Shown here: positions 1-7,305 of the stretch, in pieces
How the letters are laid out: each line of letters opens with the position of its first letter
How positions within the stretch are numbered: the first letter of the stretch is position 1
Source of the DNA: Acidobacteriota bacterium
GTDB lineage: Bacteria; Acidobacteriota; Terriglobia; Acidiferrales; UBA7541
NCBI GenBank assembly: GCA_003153585.1
Contig: PLZZ01000118.1
Coordinates: 1 to 25,399, forward strand
Reading direction: 5' to 3'
DNA length: 25,399 nt
Program-made: the position numbers and the translations under genes
The notes under the pieces: generated by a model
Seen by the model: only the letters and a program-made list of their open reading frames with translations
Told to the model about the DNA's origin: nothing
Databases searched by the model: none

Positions 1-2396
1 CCACCTTGAATCGTCGCTCCCGACAGGAATTGCACTACACCAGTGCCGGACGCGGAAATCGTACCGCCGGAATTGTTAGTTGTGGCGCTAATTTGCAGGA
101 AGGCGCTCGTGGATTCGAGCAGTCCCTGGTTCGCAATCGAGTTCGTATTCAGAAGCAGAGCTGCGCCTGCCACGTTGCCGTTCACGATTCCCGCGGTCTG
201 GTTGACGAAAGACAACCCGTTGTTACCGATCTGCCCGCGTCCCTGGATCGTGTTATTGACGTTTGTTAGCACCGCGCCGCTGCCCGACTCATTGATGACC
301 GCAACACCACCGTCGGACATGGACAGCGTCACCGTGCCGGCTCCCGAGAGGCTGACGGCACCGGAAATCGACAGGAATGTGTTGTTGGCGCCGGCGCTGA
401 TCAGGATTTGCCCCGCGTTGGAGATATTTCCCGCGACCACGAGGCTTTGGTTGTTGCCGATTGTGAGGCTGTCGCCGCTATCAATCGTCAGCGTGCCTAC
501 TGACGCTGCGATATCCAGAGTTACGACGGAGTCGGCAGCGTTGCCATCATCAATGCAGACATTGGTGCTGGTACTGTTCGGCACCACGCCTGTGCTCCAC
601 ATCGCGGCATTGCTCCAGTTGCCCGTGCCGCCGAGCCAATTCGTAGTCGTTCCCGTACAAGCGGTGGGCGGGTCCGGAGCCTGAGAGGAACTACTCTTGG
701 CATCGCTGGTCCCGCTTCCGATGCCACTTCCGTTCTCCTCGAAATTTACTCCCGCAATTTTCGCGGCAAAAGCCCCTCCGGCAACTTCAGCCGCAGGCGA
801 ACCGCCGGACGGCGGCTGATTCCCGGCGGATCTTGGTGGCTGAACTAATTTCGCCTCGGGAAAGTCCACGGATGTCGTCGCGCCCGCAAGATAGATCGCG
901 CCCTGCGCATCTACGGCGATTCCGCGGCCGTCATCCACTCCACTTCCGCCGAGATACGTTGCAAACTTGATCGTCGCGCCCGTCGAGTCCATAGCAGTTA
1001 TGAACACATCTACGCTGCATACACCTTGGGTGTCTGTCCGGCAGGCAGATTGCACGGGGTCGAAGGTTGGAAAATTCAGCGAACTGGTCCAGCCCGAAAC
1101 GAATACGTTTCCATATTGATCGAGAGTGATCGCGTTTCCTTGATTGGCGCCGGCTCCGCCCAAGTACGTCGAGAAAACCAAGCTTTCTCCATCGGCTGAC
1201 AGTCGACTGACAAACGCGTCCCTGCCGCTCGCAGCGCGCGGTTCGAGCGGTCTGAATACGGGAAAATCTGCTGAATTCGTGATCCCTGTAATATAGGCGC
1301 TGCCGCTTGGGTCAATCGCGATCGCATTCGCCGCATCGCCGCCGCTGCCGCCAAGATAAGTCGAATACAAAAACGTCGAGCCGTCCGCTGAAAGCTTGGC
1401 TACGAACGCTTCACCGGGACAAAGGCTCTTCGAGTTCAGGACGCAACTTGGCTGAAGCGCATAGTGAACCGGGAAGTCGGTGGACGTCGTGCTGCCGGTG
1501 ACAAATATGTTTCCCGTCGCATCGACTGCGATGCCTCGACTTTCGTCGTCCCCGTTGCCGCCCAGATAGGTCGCAAAAAGCAGGTGGGAGCCATCGGCCG
1601 ATATCTTGGCGATGAACGCATCTTGACCCCCGCCAATGCTCGATTGCTCCGGCTTGAATGTTGGGAAGTCAGTTGAGGTTGTCGTCCCCGCCACATAGAT
1701 ATCTTCATTCGCATCGATCGAGATGGCATTCCCGGCGTCTTCGCCACTCCCGCCCAGGTACGTTGAGTAGACGATTGAGCCTTGCGTATTCAGCTTGGCC
1801 ACGAACGCGTCACCTGTACATTGGCCGGAGACATTCCGGCTGCACCCCGACTGCAACGCATCGATCACGGGAAAAGTTTTCGAGCGCGTTTGCCCGGTGA
1901 CGTATGCGTTGCCGGATACATCGACGGCGATTGCGCGCGCTTCGCTGGTAGCGTCCGTGCCCAAGAAAGTGAAGTAGATCAGCTGCGAGCCGTCATTTGA
2001 GATTCGGGCAACGAAGGCAGTGCCTTCACCCGAGCGCGTTCCAGACAGGTCGATGTCCGCGGCACTGGCGAGGGCAACACCAGCGACATAAGCGGTCCCG
2101 TCGGCCCCCAGAGCCAGCGCGTTAACACGGTACTTTGGACTTCCAAGGTAGGCGGCGTAGCTTAGAGCAGGAGCTGAGCCCAGGCTCTGGATTCCTCGCG
2201 CTCCCAAAGATGGACCGCCTCGATGAAGCCTCGATGCTGGGACCGGCGGCTGCAGATGAGTTGCTGGCTCGCCGCCTCGAAGGTTCAGAGCGGCAACGGC
2301 GGTGCAAAGAAATATACCGGCTTGAAAGCCGATCTTCAGTAGCCGCCTACGCCAAGGCGGCCAACCGGGTACACGAGCACACTGAGAGGTAGTCAA
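1..2396 (-). CDS. SBBP beta-propeller / adhesin-like surface protein, 3' part outside window
   Basis: The minus-strand frame is open from about 2396 to the window edge, giving ~798 residues with no stop, so the C-terminus is missing. Order of parts: a basic then hydrophobic signal-like segment (RRRLLKIGFQAGIF, about residues 16-40); seven SBBP-type repeats with the core YSTYLGGSG..A.AIAVD (about residues 75-500); a Pro/Gly/Ser-rich linker (about 500-575); the module NWLGGTGNWSNAAMW followed by GVVPNSTSTNV, typical of autotransporter or parallel beta-helix adhesins; then Asn/Gly/Ser-rich beta-helix-like sequence. There is no in-frame ATG near the signal segment. The best start is TTG at 2394-2396 with AGGG six bases upstream (2403-2406). 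The protein is probably exported to the cell surface; its ligand is unknown. The exact start is uncertain; the family call is firm. Confidence 0.85.
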   Translation of the reverse strand, partial: MTTSQCARVPGWPPWRRRLLKIGFQAGIFLCTAVAALNLRGGEPATHLQPPVPASRLHRGGPSLGARGIQSLGSAPALSYAAYLGSPKYRVNALALGADGTAYVAGVALASAADIDLSGTRSGEGTAFVARISNDGSQLIYFTFLGTDATSEARAIAVDVSGNAYVTGQTRSKTFPVIDALQSGCSRNVSGQCTGDAFVAKLNTQGSIVYSTYLGGSGEDAGNAISIDANEDIYVAGTTTSTDFPTFKPEQSSIGGGQDAFIAKISADGSHLLFATYLGGNGDDESRGIAVDATGNIFVTGSTTSTDFPVHYALQPSCVLNSKSLCPGEAFVAKLSADGSTFLYSTYLGGSGGDAANAIAIDPSGSAYITGITNSADFPVFRPLEPRAASGRDAFVSRLSADGESLVFSTYLGGAGANQGNAITLDQYGNVFVSGWTSSLNFPTFDPVQSACRTDTQGVCSVDVFITAMDSTGATIKFATYLGGSGVDDGRGIAVDAQGAIYLAGATTSVDFPEAKLVQPPRSAGNQPPSGGSPAAEVAGGAFAAKIAGVNFEENGSGIGSGTSDAKSSSSQAPDPPTACTGTTTNWLGGTGNWSNAAMWSTGVVPNSTSTNVCIDDGNAADSVVTLDIAASVGTLTIDSGDSLTIGNNQSLVVAGNISNAGQILISAGANNTFLSISGAVSLSGAGTVTLSMSDGGVAVINESGSGAVLTNVNNTIQGRGQIGNNGLSFVNQTAGIVNGNVAGAALLLNTNSIANQGLLESTSAFLQISATTNNSGGTISASGTGVVQFLSGATIQG
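890..2165 (-). repeat. Seven tandem SBBP-type coding repeats
   Basis: The YLGG-type cores recur at about 950, 1160, 1350, 1560, 1758, 1960 and 2145, a period of 184-210 bp (61-70 residues). Each unit reads roughly hydrophobic-x-[FY]-[ST]-T-[YF]-L-G-G followed by an AIAVD-x-x-G-x-x-Y-V-x-G strand and a DFP segment. Two units (near 1420 and 1850) carry an inserted Cys pair (CVLNSKSLC and CSRNVSGQC), and a third (near 1030) has CRTDTQGVC. These may form small disulfide loops on exported blades. The repeats are protein-level: the DNA has diverged, so recent duplication is not evident. Confidence 0.8.
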
Positions 2397-2444
2397 AGCG
2401 CGCCCTGCCGGACTGCTTGAATGGTCAAGGTGGTTACTCAGCCG

Positions 2445-2473
2445 ATTGTAGGAGATGGTTCCGTTATGGAACC
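2445..2473 (-). promoter_or_regulatory. Dyad GGTTCC-N5-GGAACC next to a TACAAT -10, upstream of the SBBP gene
   Basis: A perfect 6-bp inverted repeat with a 5-base centre lies at 2457-2473. On the minus strand a TACAAT hexamer (2445-2450) follows it, about 45 bases before the proposed TTG start. The position 17 bases upstream of that hexamer is occupied by the distal dyad arm and does not resemble TTGACA. This suggests a regulator-controlled promoter, but no regulator is known and the dyad could be chance. Confidence 0.35.
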
Positions 2474-2630
2474 TGCCGAAACCCCGTGATAATAGCTGTA
2501 ATCGCTACCCCAACCAACAACTTTCCTGGTGACTCCACGCCGGAGAGCGCTTTGGCGAAAAAAGCTTGTTTTGGAGACCAATCGATACCGGGGACCATCC
2601 GGGAAGTAAAAGGGAAATCCGAAGACTGGC

Positions 2631-2720
2631 TGGCGGAGGGGGTGGGATTCGAACCCACGAGACCCTTTCGGGCCTAACGGTTTTCAAGACCGCCGGAGTC
2701 AACCGCTTTCCTACCCCTCC
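2631..2720 (-). tRNA. tRNA-Ser (anticodon UGA)
   Basis: Read on the minus strand, the acceptor arm GGAGGGG pairs perfectly with CCCCUCC, followed by discriminator G and an encoded CCA (2631-2633). The anticodon stem GCGGU/ACCGU encloses the loop CUUGAAA, giving UGA at 2684-2686. The T-loop GUUCGAAUC is canonical. The long variable arm (GGCCCGAAAGGGUC) marks a class II tRNA, as expected for serine. It decodes UCN codons. Length is 90 nt including CCA. No copy of its 3' end is visible elsewhere in the window, so there is no sign of an integrated element. Confidence 0.97.
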
Positions 2721-3057
2721 TGCATCATCAGTTTACTGGCAACTGGTCTCGGTTCCAACTATCAACACGTAGGACTCGCGAAGAGCTAAGTCAATATGTG
2801 ATCAGGTCTTCGTCACCACGAATAGATCGACAAAAACTTAGGCGAGCCGACCTCCAAGCGAGCTTCGCTCGTCCGTCACCAGCTATCACCCTCCGCCCAA
2901 AAAATTGCTGTCTCATCAACCAAGATACTAACAAAAACCGATACAGATCCGAAACGTTGCTGTACAGCTTTATACAATTTAGTGTAGCTTTGTCTTGATT
3001 CGATCGCTTGTTGGAAAGTGCTGCGCTTCTTTTCAGGACTCATTTCACCGAAAATTG
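2721..3057. other. Intergenic region between tRNA-Ser and the GT39 gene
   Basis: About 337 bases with no convincing gene on either strand. Apart from the tRNA promoter, it holds a small hairpin at 2859-2871 (CGAGC, loop TTC, GCTCG) and an AT-rich stretch with a TATACA hexamer at 2971-2976. That hexamer could be a -10 element for the downstream gene, although no good -35 is placed for it. The region is more AT-rich than the flanking genes. Confidence 0.5.
2730..2758 (-). promoter_or_regulatory. Candidate sigma-70 promoter of tRNA-Ser
   Basis: On the minus strand TTGGAA (2753-2758) is followed by a 17-base spacer and TAAACT (2730-2735). Transcription would start about at the mature tRNA 5' end or a few bases before it. 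Each hexamer matches 4 of 6 consensus bases; spacing is optimal. Confidence 0.45.
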
Positions 3058-4587
3058 ATGCTTGCCGGAAATACTTCTACAACCCACGGTGCTAATTTAT
3101 CGACGGGCCATGCGAAGGGAGCTTCAACGCTCTTTCGCCATTTGTCCGGCAAGCATCTGGTGGCTGCGATGTTACTCGGGCTGGCCTTGCGCCTGTTTTT
3201 CATCATCCATTTTCCCTTCTACGCAGGTGATACAAAATTCTACGACGAGCTCGCGCGTAACTGGCTTGACCACGGAGTCTACGGACTTTTTGTTCACGGG
3301 CAACTAGTGTCGGTGGATATGCGTATGCCGGGATACCCCGCGTTTCTCGCCGGCGTCTACGCCGTATTCGGACGAACGACCAGGGCAGTTATGCTTTCTC
3401 AAGCGGTCATCGATTTGATCTCGTGCGTCTTGACCGCCATCATTGCGGCGCGCATCGCGCCTGTTCGAAGCAAGACTCGGGTGGCAACTATTGCCTTGTG
3501 GCTAGCCGCACTTTGTCCCCTTACGGCAAATTATAGCGCTGTAATTCTTACAGAAGTTTTGGCAACCTTTCTCACAACATTGGCTGTGTTAACTTTTGTG
3601 ACAGCCCTTGGCCGGTCCACGGATCATTCCAGCCCGCGCCCAGACAGCAGGCGATTATTTTCGGACGCTGCGGGGTGGCTGCTGACAGGGGTGGTCTTCG
3701 GCCTAGGCACTTTGGTACGACCGGAGGCGCCGCTTTTGTTACTCGCGGCCGGATTCGTGCTTGCGGTTTACTGGCGGCACCGCAAAAACTGGTCGAAATT
3801 GTTTTTGGCCGTGGCCTGGATGTCTGCCGGCTTGTTTCTTACTTTGAGTCCCTGGGCGGGGCGGAACGCAAGAACAATGGGCCGTGTGGAATTTCTGTCC
3901 CCGCGTTATGCAGAAACCTACGGGGATTTTATCCCCCGCGGGTTTTATGCCTGGACGGGGACGTGGATGGTTCGATTTAGCGAGGCCTACCTTGTGACCT
4001 GGAAGCTTGGAAAAGAACCAATTGGGATCGGAGAATTGCCTTCAGCCGCGTTCGATTCGAGTGGCGAACGTGCTCGCATAGAAGCACTGCTGGACCGCTA
4101 CAACAGCAACCTACAGATGACACCCGTTCTCGATCACGAATTCGCGGTGATCGCGCACGAGCGAAGCGCGCGCCGGCCCCTCAGGACGTACATTGCGATC
4201 CCCCTGGCTCGGATGGCGACGATGTGGTTTACGCCGCGCATCGCATTGCTACCGTACTCGGGAAATTTGTGGCCGCCTGCGGAAAGTTGGCGGAGAAATC
4301 GAACAGACTTCGGCGTGACATTGGGATTCGGAGCCTTGAACTTTGCTTATTTCGGTATGGCGTTACTGGGTGCGTGGCGTTTTCGCAGACTGCCCGCCAC
4401 GGCCTTTCTGGTTACGTTCGTCGTACTCCGCACGTTGTTTCTAACACAGTTGCAAACAGTCGAGCCTCGCTACGTGATCGTCTGTTATCCCGTGATTTTG
4501 GTTCTTGGCGCGCTCGCATGTTCGCTTCCTCCACCGCACGATTCATTAGCCGCTGATTCTGCCCCGAAAATTGGGCAAGAGATATAG
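3058..4587 (+). CDS. GT39-like (PMT/ArnT-type) integral membrane glycosyltransferase
   Basis: A 509-residue polytopic membrane protein. A hydrophilic N-terminus is followed by TM1 (about residues 33-53) and then GDTKFYDELARNWLDHGVYG, the first periplasmic loop with the conserved Asp (D58) typical of GT39/PMT enzymes. Many further hydrophobic spans follow, a soluble loop lies at about residues 280-385, and a last cluster of spans ends near residue 490. Family members transfer a sugar from a polyprenyl-phosphate donor to lipid or protein on the outer face of the inner membrane; donor and acceptor cannot be told from sequence. An in-frame TTG at 2995 would add 21 residues, but it sits too close to the candidate -10 (2971), so ATG 3058 is preferred. 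Neither start has a strong ribosome site. The gene stands alone. Confidence 0.85.
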   Translation: MLAGNTSTTHGANLSTGHAKGASTLFRHLSGKHLVAAMLLGLALRLFFIIHFPFYAGDTKFYDELARNWLDHGVYGLFVHGQLVSVDMRMPGYPAFLAGVYAVFGRTTRAVMLSQAVIDLISCVLTAIIAARIAPVRSKTRVATIALWLAALCPLTANYSAVILTEVLATFLTTLAVLTFVTALGRSTDHSSPRPDSRRLFSDAAGWLLTGVVFGLGTLVRPEAPLLLLAAGFVLAVYWRHRKNWSKLFLAVAWMSAGLFLTLSPWAGRNARTMGRVEFLSPRYAETYGDFIPRGFYAWTGTWMVRFSEAYLVTWKLGKEPIGIGELPSAAFDSSGERARIEALLDRYNSNLQMTPVLDHEFAVIAHERSARRPLRTYIAIPLARMATMWFTPRIALLPYSGNLWPPAESWRRNRTDFGVTLGFGALNFAYFGMALLGAWRFRRLPATAFLVTFVVLRTLFLTQLQTVEPRYVIVCYPVILVLGALACSLPPPHDSLAADSAPKIGQEI

Positions 4588-4692
4588 CGCCTTAAAAGCG
4601 AACCCCGATTAGTTTAAAAGACGGTTGTGATACGATTTACAGAGCAATGCGGCCTGCACGCTAAAATTTTCGCCCGGGCAGATGGAGTACGA

Positions 4693-5187
4693 ATGATGCG
4701 AAAAGCAATCGTTGTCGCGGCAATATCTTTTATCGCACTAACCGGGTTCGGCGTTAGCTTCGTGCACGCCCAAAACCCTTCCGCACAGTCTACCAAGCCC
4801 AGCGCTGTTGACAGCAGTCAGCAGAGCGATGTCCCTGCATACCATGCCAGTCGCCCCAAAACACCTTTGCCTGAGACACTCGACCCGGAGCAATTCACGG
4901 ATGTGCAGACTCAGAATGTTTATGCGTTGGCCGCCAAGGTCAAAAGCGTCCTTTACCAGCAGCCGTGCTATTGCCATTGTGACAAAGAAATGGGGCATAC
5001 CAGCCTCTTGAGTTGCTACACCGACCGCCACGCCTCTGTATGCGCGTTGTGCCAAAAAGAAGCGGTCCTTGCATACACGGAATCTCAACAGGGCAAAACG
5101 GCCGCGCAGATTCGCAAAGACATCATGGATGGGAAATGGAAGGACGTCGACCTCTCAAAATACGAAGCGCCGGCGCCATCCAACTAA
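4693..5187 (+). CDS. Secreted PCYCGC-motif-like cysteine-rich protein
   Basis: A 164-residue protein with a clear signal peptide (MMRKAIVVAAISFIALTGFG..., likely cleaved near VHA-Q at residue 26-27). A Ser/Gln/Pro-rich spacer leads to a compact domain with QPCYCHCDKEMGHTSLLSCY and then DRHASVCALC: Cys92, 94, 96, 108, 117, 120 and His102, 113. The pattern matches proteins with a PCYCGC motif; here the last Gly is His (PCYCHC). A short amphipathic tail (TAAQIRKDIMDGKWKDVDL) follows. Clustered Cys and His suggest metal or heme-like ligand binding outside the cytoplasm, but the function is not established. Start: GGAG at 4684-4687 lies 5 bases before ATG 4693 and 8 before an adjacent ATG at 4696; either may be used. 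The gene converges on the PilZ-like gene with 30 bases between. Confidence 0.85.
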   Translation: MMRKAIVVAAISFIALTGFGVSFVHAQNPSAQSTKPSAVDSSQQSDVPAYHASRPKTPLPETLDPEQFTDVQTQNVYALAAKVKSVLYQQPCYCHCDKEMGHTSLLSCYTDRHASVCALCQKEAVLAYTESQQGKTAAQIRKDIMDGKWKDVDLSKYEAPAPSN

Positions 5188-5217
5188 TCATTCGACGTTG
5201 CGTCCTTGGCGGCGGAA

Positions 5218-5595
5218 TTAGTGAACGGGATGGGAAGACGGGCCGGTCGGCCAGTCCTGCGGAGCAAAATCAACACCCCAGAAATGCGGGCTCGGCGAAA
5301 GAAATTCGACGCCGACGCGGGTCCCTTTTTCGGAAGTGTCGCCAAGGTAAACGACTCGGCATTCTTGCTCTTCCTCTGTTACCGGATTAATCAGCAGCAG
5401 GTCTGCGCCAAGGGCGAGCTCTTCTTGGAGGTAAAGCAGGCCTCCGTGAGCATTGATCACGATCGTCTGGCTGTTCTCGCGAAATTTCCGACCGTGAATG
5501 CTCTTGCCCGATGCGCGCACCGGTATGCGAGTGAAAACTCGTGAGCTGCGGCGCTGTTGGCTGCTACTTTGTTCGTTGACTTGTGCTTCGCTCAT
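5218..5595 (-). CDS. Small PilZ-domain-like protein
   Basis: A 125-residue soluble protein. A Gln/Ser-rich N-terminus is followed by RRSSRVFTRIPVRASG (R15-x3-R19, the PilZ RxxxR arginines), then beta-rich sequence with VINAHGGLLYL (residues 46-56) and LINPVTEEEQECRVVYLG, and finally VGVEFLSPSPHFWGVDF. The fold order matches single-domain PilZ proteins, which usually bind cyclic di-GMP through RxxxR and [DN]xSxxG. Here the second motif is N48-A-H50-G-G, with His for Ser and a shifted Gly, so nucleotide binding may be weakened or lost. ATG 5593-5595 is the first Met before the domain; the ribosome site is poor. Related short PilZ proteins are common in Acidobacteriota. Confidence 0.8.
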   Translation of the reverse strand: MSEAQVNEQSSSQQRRSSRVFTRIPVRASGKSIHGRKFRENSQTIVINAHGGLLYLQEELALGADLLLINPVTEEEQECRVVYLGDTSEKGTRVGVEFLSPSPHFWGVDFAPQDWPTGPSSHPVH

Positions 5596-5679
5596 AGCTG
5601 TTTTCTATCGTGCACGGCGCGCGACCTGGAGTCAACAACGCCAGCCGCGGCAAGTGCCTAAAAACACAGTTCAGCTAAA

Positions 5680-5714
5680 AACCTTGCTAAAATCGCTCAA
5701 GGTTCCGATAGAAT
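5680..5714 (+). promoter_or_regulatory. Inverted repeat AACCTTG-N11-CAAGGTT over a candidate promoter of the M20 peptidase
   Basis: A perfect 7-bp inverted repeat (5680-5686 and 5698-5704) overlaps a possible sigma-70 promoter: TTGCTA (5684-5689), a long 19-base spacer, and TAGAAT (5709-5714). The centre of the dyad lies between the two hexamers, the usual place for a repressor operator. Transcription would begin near 5721, some 60 bases before the ATG. The promoter spacing is not ideal. Confidence 0.4.
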
Positions 5715-5783
5715 TACGCGTTTGTGCCATACAATGCAACCGGCCACGGTGCCCGCGCAGTTGGGGGGAGTCAGGAGCGCAGT

Positions 5784-7148
5784 ATGAAGTTGATAGACTA
5801 CATTGAGTCACGCCGCGACGAAAATCTGAACGAGCTGAAGGAATTTCTCCGCATTCCCAGCGTCAGTACGAAAAGCGAGCACAAGCCTGACATTGAGCGA
5901 GCCGCTCAGTGGGTGGCGGAGAAGTTGCGGACTGCGGGTTTGGAAAACGTCGAAATTGCGCAGACCAAGATGCACCCTCTGGTATACGGCGAATCGCTGC
6001 ATGCTCCCGGTAAACCCACCATTCTTTTCTACGGACATTACGACGTGCAGCCTGCCGAGCCTTTGGATCTGTGGACCACTCCCGCATTCGAACCCACTGT
6101 TCGCGGCGGAAGCCTTTTCGGCCGCGGCACTGCCGACGACAAGGGTCAGGTTCACATTCATTTGAAGGCTATCGAGGCGCTTAAGAAAACAACCGGGCAG
6201 ATACCGCTGAATGTGAAGGTTATGATTGAAGGCGAAGAGGAAATCGGCAGTGTGAGCCTTTGGGACTTCGTGCAGAAGAATCGCGAGCGGCTGAAAGCCG
6301 ATGCCCTGGTTGTGTCGGATACTTCGATGCTGGCAAGGGGCGTCCCATCCATCACCTACGGATTGCGAGGATTGAATTACTATCAGATCGAACTCACGGG
6401 TCCCGCGCAGGATTTGCATTCCGGGGTTTTTGGCGGGGCAGTACCAAACCCGATTACGATCCTGGCGGAAATGATTGCGAAGCTGCACGACAAGAATTTT
6501 CGCGTCACGGTCCCAGGTTTTTATGACCGAGTACAAACACTTTCTCGCCGAGAGCGTGAAGCTCTGAATTCCCTGCCATGGAAAGAGAAGGACTTTCGCA
6601 AGACTGTGGGCGCGCCAGGATTATGCGGCGAGAAGGGCTACACTATCGTCGAACGGCTTTGGACCAGGCCGACGCTCGATATAAATGGAATCTGGGGCGG
6701 CTACATGGATGAAGGCGCTAAGACCGTGATTCCGTCGAAAGCGTGGGCAAAGTTTTCCACGCGCTTGGTGCCGAACCAGGATCCGGCAAAAATCGCAAAA
6801 CAAGTTGAAAGACACATTCGAAAATTGCTGCCGAAAACCGTTACCGCCCAGTTTGAAGTTCTGAGCACCGGCAAGCCCTGGGTAGCTTCGTATTCCCATC
6901 CAATTTTCCAGAAAGCGATTAACGCGCTGGAGACGGGCTTCGGCAAAAAAGCGGTGTTCATTCGCGAAGGCGGTTCCATTCCGTTTGTGACTCAAATGCA
7001 CGATACTTTTAAAGTTCCCTGCGTCCTTCTAGGCTTCGGGCTGCCGGATGAAAACGCGCACGCACCCGATGAACACATCGCGCTGGAAAATTATTTTGGC
7101 GGAATTAAAGCTGTCGCACTTTTTTACAATCAGCTGGCGTCGCAATAA
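5784..7148 (+). CDS. M20 family dipeptidase (zinc metallopeptidase)
   Basis: A 454-residue cytoplasmic enzyme of the M20/ArgE-DapE-CNDP group, full length for the family. Metal-site motifs are all present: YGHYDVQP (H85, D87), GRGTADDKG (D118/D119), EGEEEIGS (E151-E153, containing the catalytic Glu and a zinc ligand), VVSDTS (D179) and ENAHAPDEH (H426). The dimerisation or lid domain lies in the middle (about 190-380) with LHSG.FGG. Such enzymes hydrolyse dipeptides or related amides with two zinc or manganese ions; the exact substrate is not predictable. The frame is open 60 bases upstream, but ATG 5784 has AGGAG at 5773-5777 with six bases spacing, which decides the start. Probably monocistronic: a hairpin follows and HU has its own promoter. 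Confidence 0.93.
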   Translation: MKLIDYIESRRDENLNELKEFLRIPSVSTKSEHKPDIERAAQWVAEKLRTAGLENVEIAQTKMHPLVYGESLHAPGKPTILFYGHYDVQPAEPLDLWTTPAFEPTVRGGSLFGRGTADDKGQVHIHLKAIEALKKTTGQIPLNVKVMIEGEEEIGSVSLWDFVQKNRERLKADALVVSDTSMLARGVPSITYGLRGLNYYQIELTGPAQDLHSGVFGGAVPNPITILAEMIAKLHDKNFRVTVPGFYDRVQTLSRREREALNSLPWKEKDFRKTVGAPGLCGEKGYTIVERLWTRPTLDINGIWGGYMDEGAKTVIPSKAWAKFSTRLVPNQDPAKIAKQVERHIRKLLPKTVTAQFEVLSTGKPWVASYSHPIFQKAINALETGFGKKAVFIREGGSIPFVTQMHDTFKVPCVLLGFGLPDENAHAPDEHIALENYFGGIKAVALFYNQLASQ

Positions 7149-7170
7149 AATTCTCATGGAAAGTAAGGGG

Positions 7171-7206
7171 CTTGAGGAAAGGGCCATTTTTCGGGCTTTT
7201 TTCAAG
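7171..7206 (+). terminator. Stem-loop after the M20 peptidase
   Basis: CTTGA, a GG bulge and AAAGGGCC pair across an 8-base loop with GGCTTTTTTCAAG, a stem of about 13 pairs including two G-U pairs. Six T residues lie in the 3' arm and not after it, so it could act as a modest intrinsic terminator or as a 3'-end stabiliser. It sits just ahead of the HU promoter. Confidence 0.45.
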
Positions 7207-7213
7207 GATTTCC

Positions 7214-7242
7214 TTGCGTTCCGTGGACAGTGCGGCTATAGT
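7214..7242 (+). promoter_or_regulatory. Candidate sigma-70 promoter of the HU gene
   Basis: TTGCGT (7214-7219), a 17-base spacer and TATAGT (7237-7242). The -10 matches five of six consensus bases. Predicted transcription start is near 7249, leaving a leader of about 57 bases before ATG 7306. Confidence 0.55.
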
Positions 7243-7305
7243 CCGCAAGGCATCCCGGACCCCGGGGCCAAAAAGAAATTACAACGAAGAGGAGAAAGTA
7301 ACTCG

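Noticed and set aside
43..684. A 213-codon plus-strand open frame.
   Set aside because: It is antisense to the beta-helix part of the minus-strand surface protein, has no recognisable domain or ribosome site, and its Val/Pro/Leu-rich composition is the mirror of Asn/Gly/Thr-rich coding sequence.
2417..2677. An 86-codon plus-strand frame ending in GVGFEPTRPFRA.
   Set aside because: Its C-terminal end is translated from tRNA-Ser, a well-known false protein signature; no coding support upstream.
2631..2720. tRNA-Ser as an integration site for a mobile element.
   Set aside because: No second copy of its 3' end, no integrase and no phage gene in the window. The gene next to its 3' side is a surface protein that leaves the window.
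5183..5222. Inverted repeat ACTAAT...ATTAGT between the PCYCGC and PilZ genes, considered as a bidirectional terminator.
   Set aside because: Six AT-rich pairs with a 28-base loop and no T-run; it arises mainly from the two facing stop codons.
5808..6536. A 242-codon minus-strand frame.
   Set aside because: It is antisense to the M20 peptidase catalytic domain, with no motif of its own.
7048..7305. Upstream extension of the HU reading frame, overlapping the peptidase gene.
   Set aside because: The added 86 residues have no HU homology, and a promoter, a hairpin and a ribosome site all point to ATG 7306.
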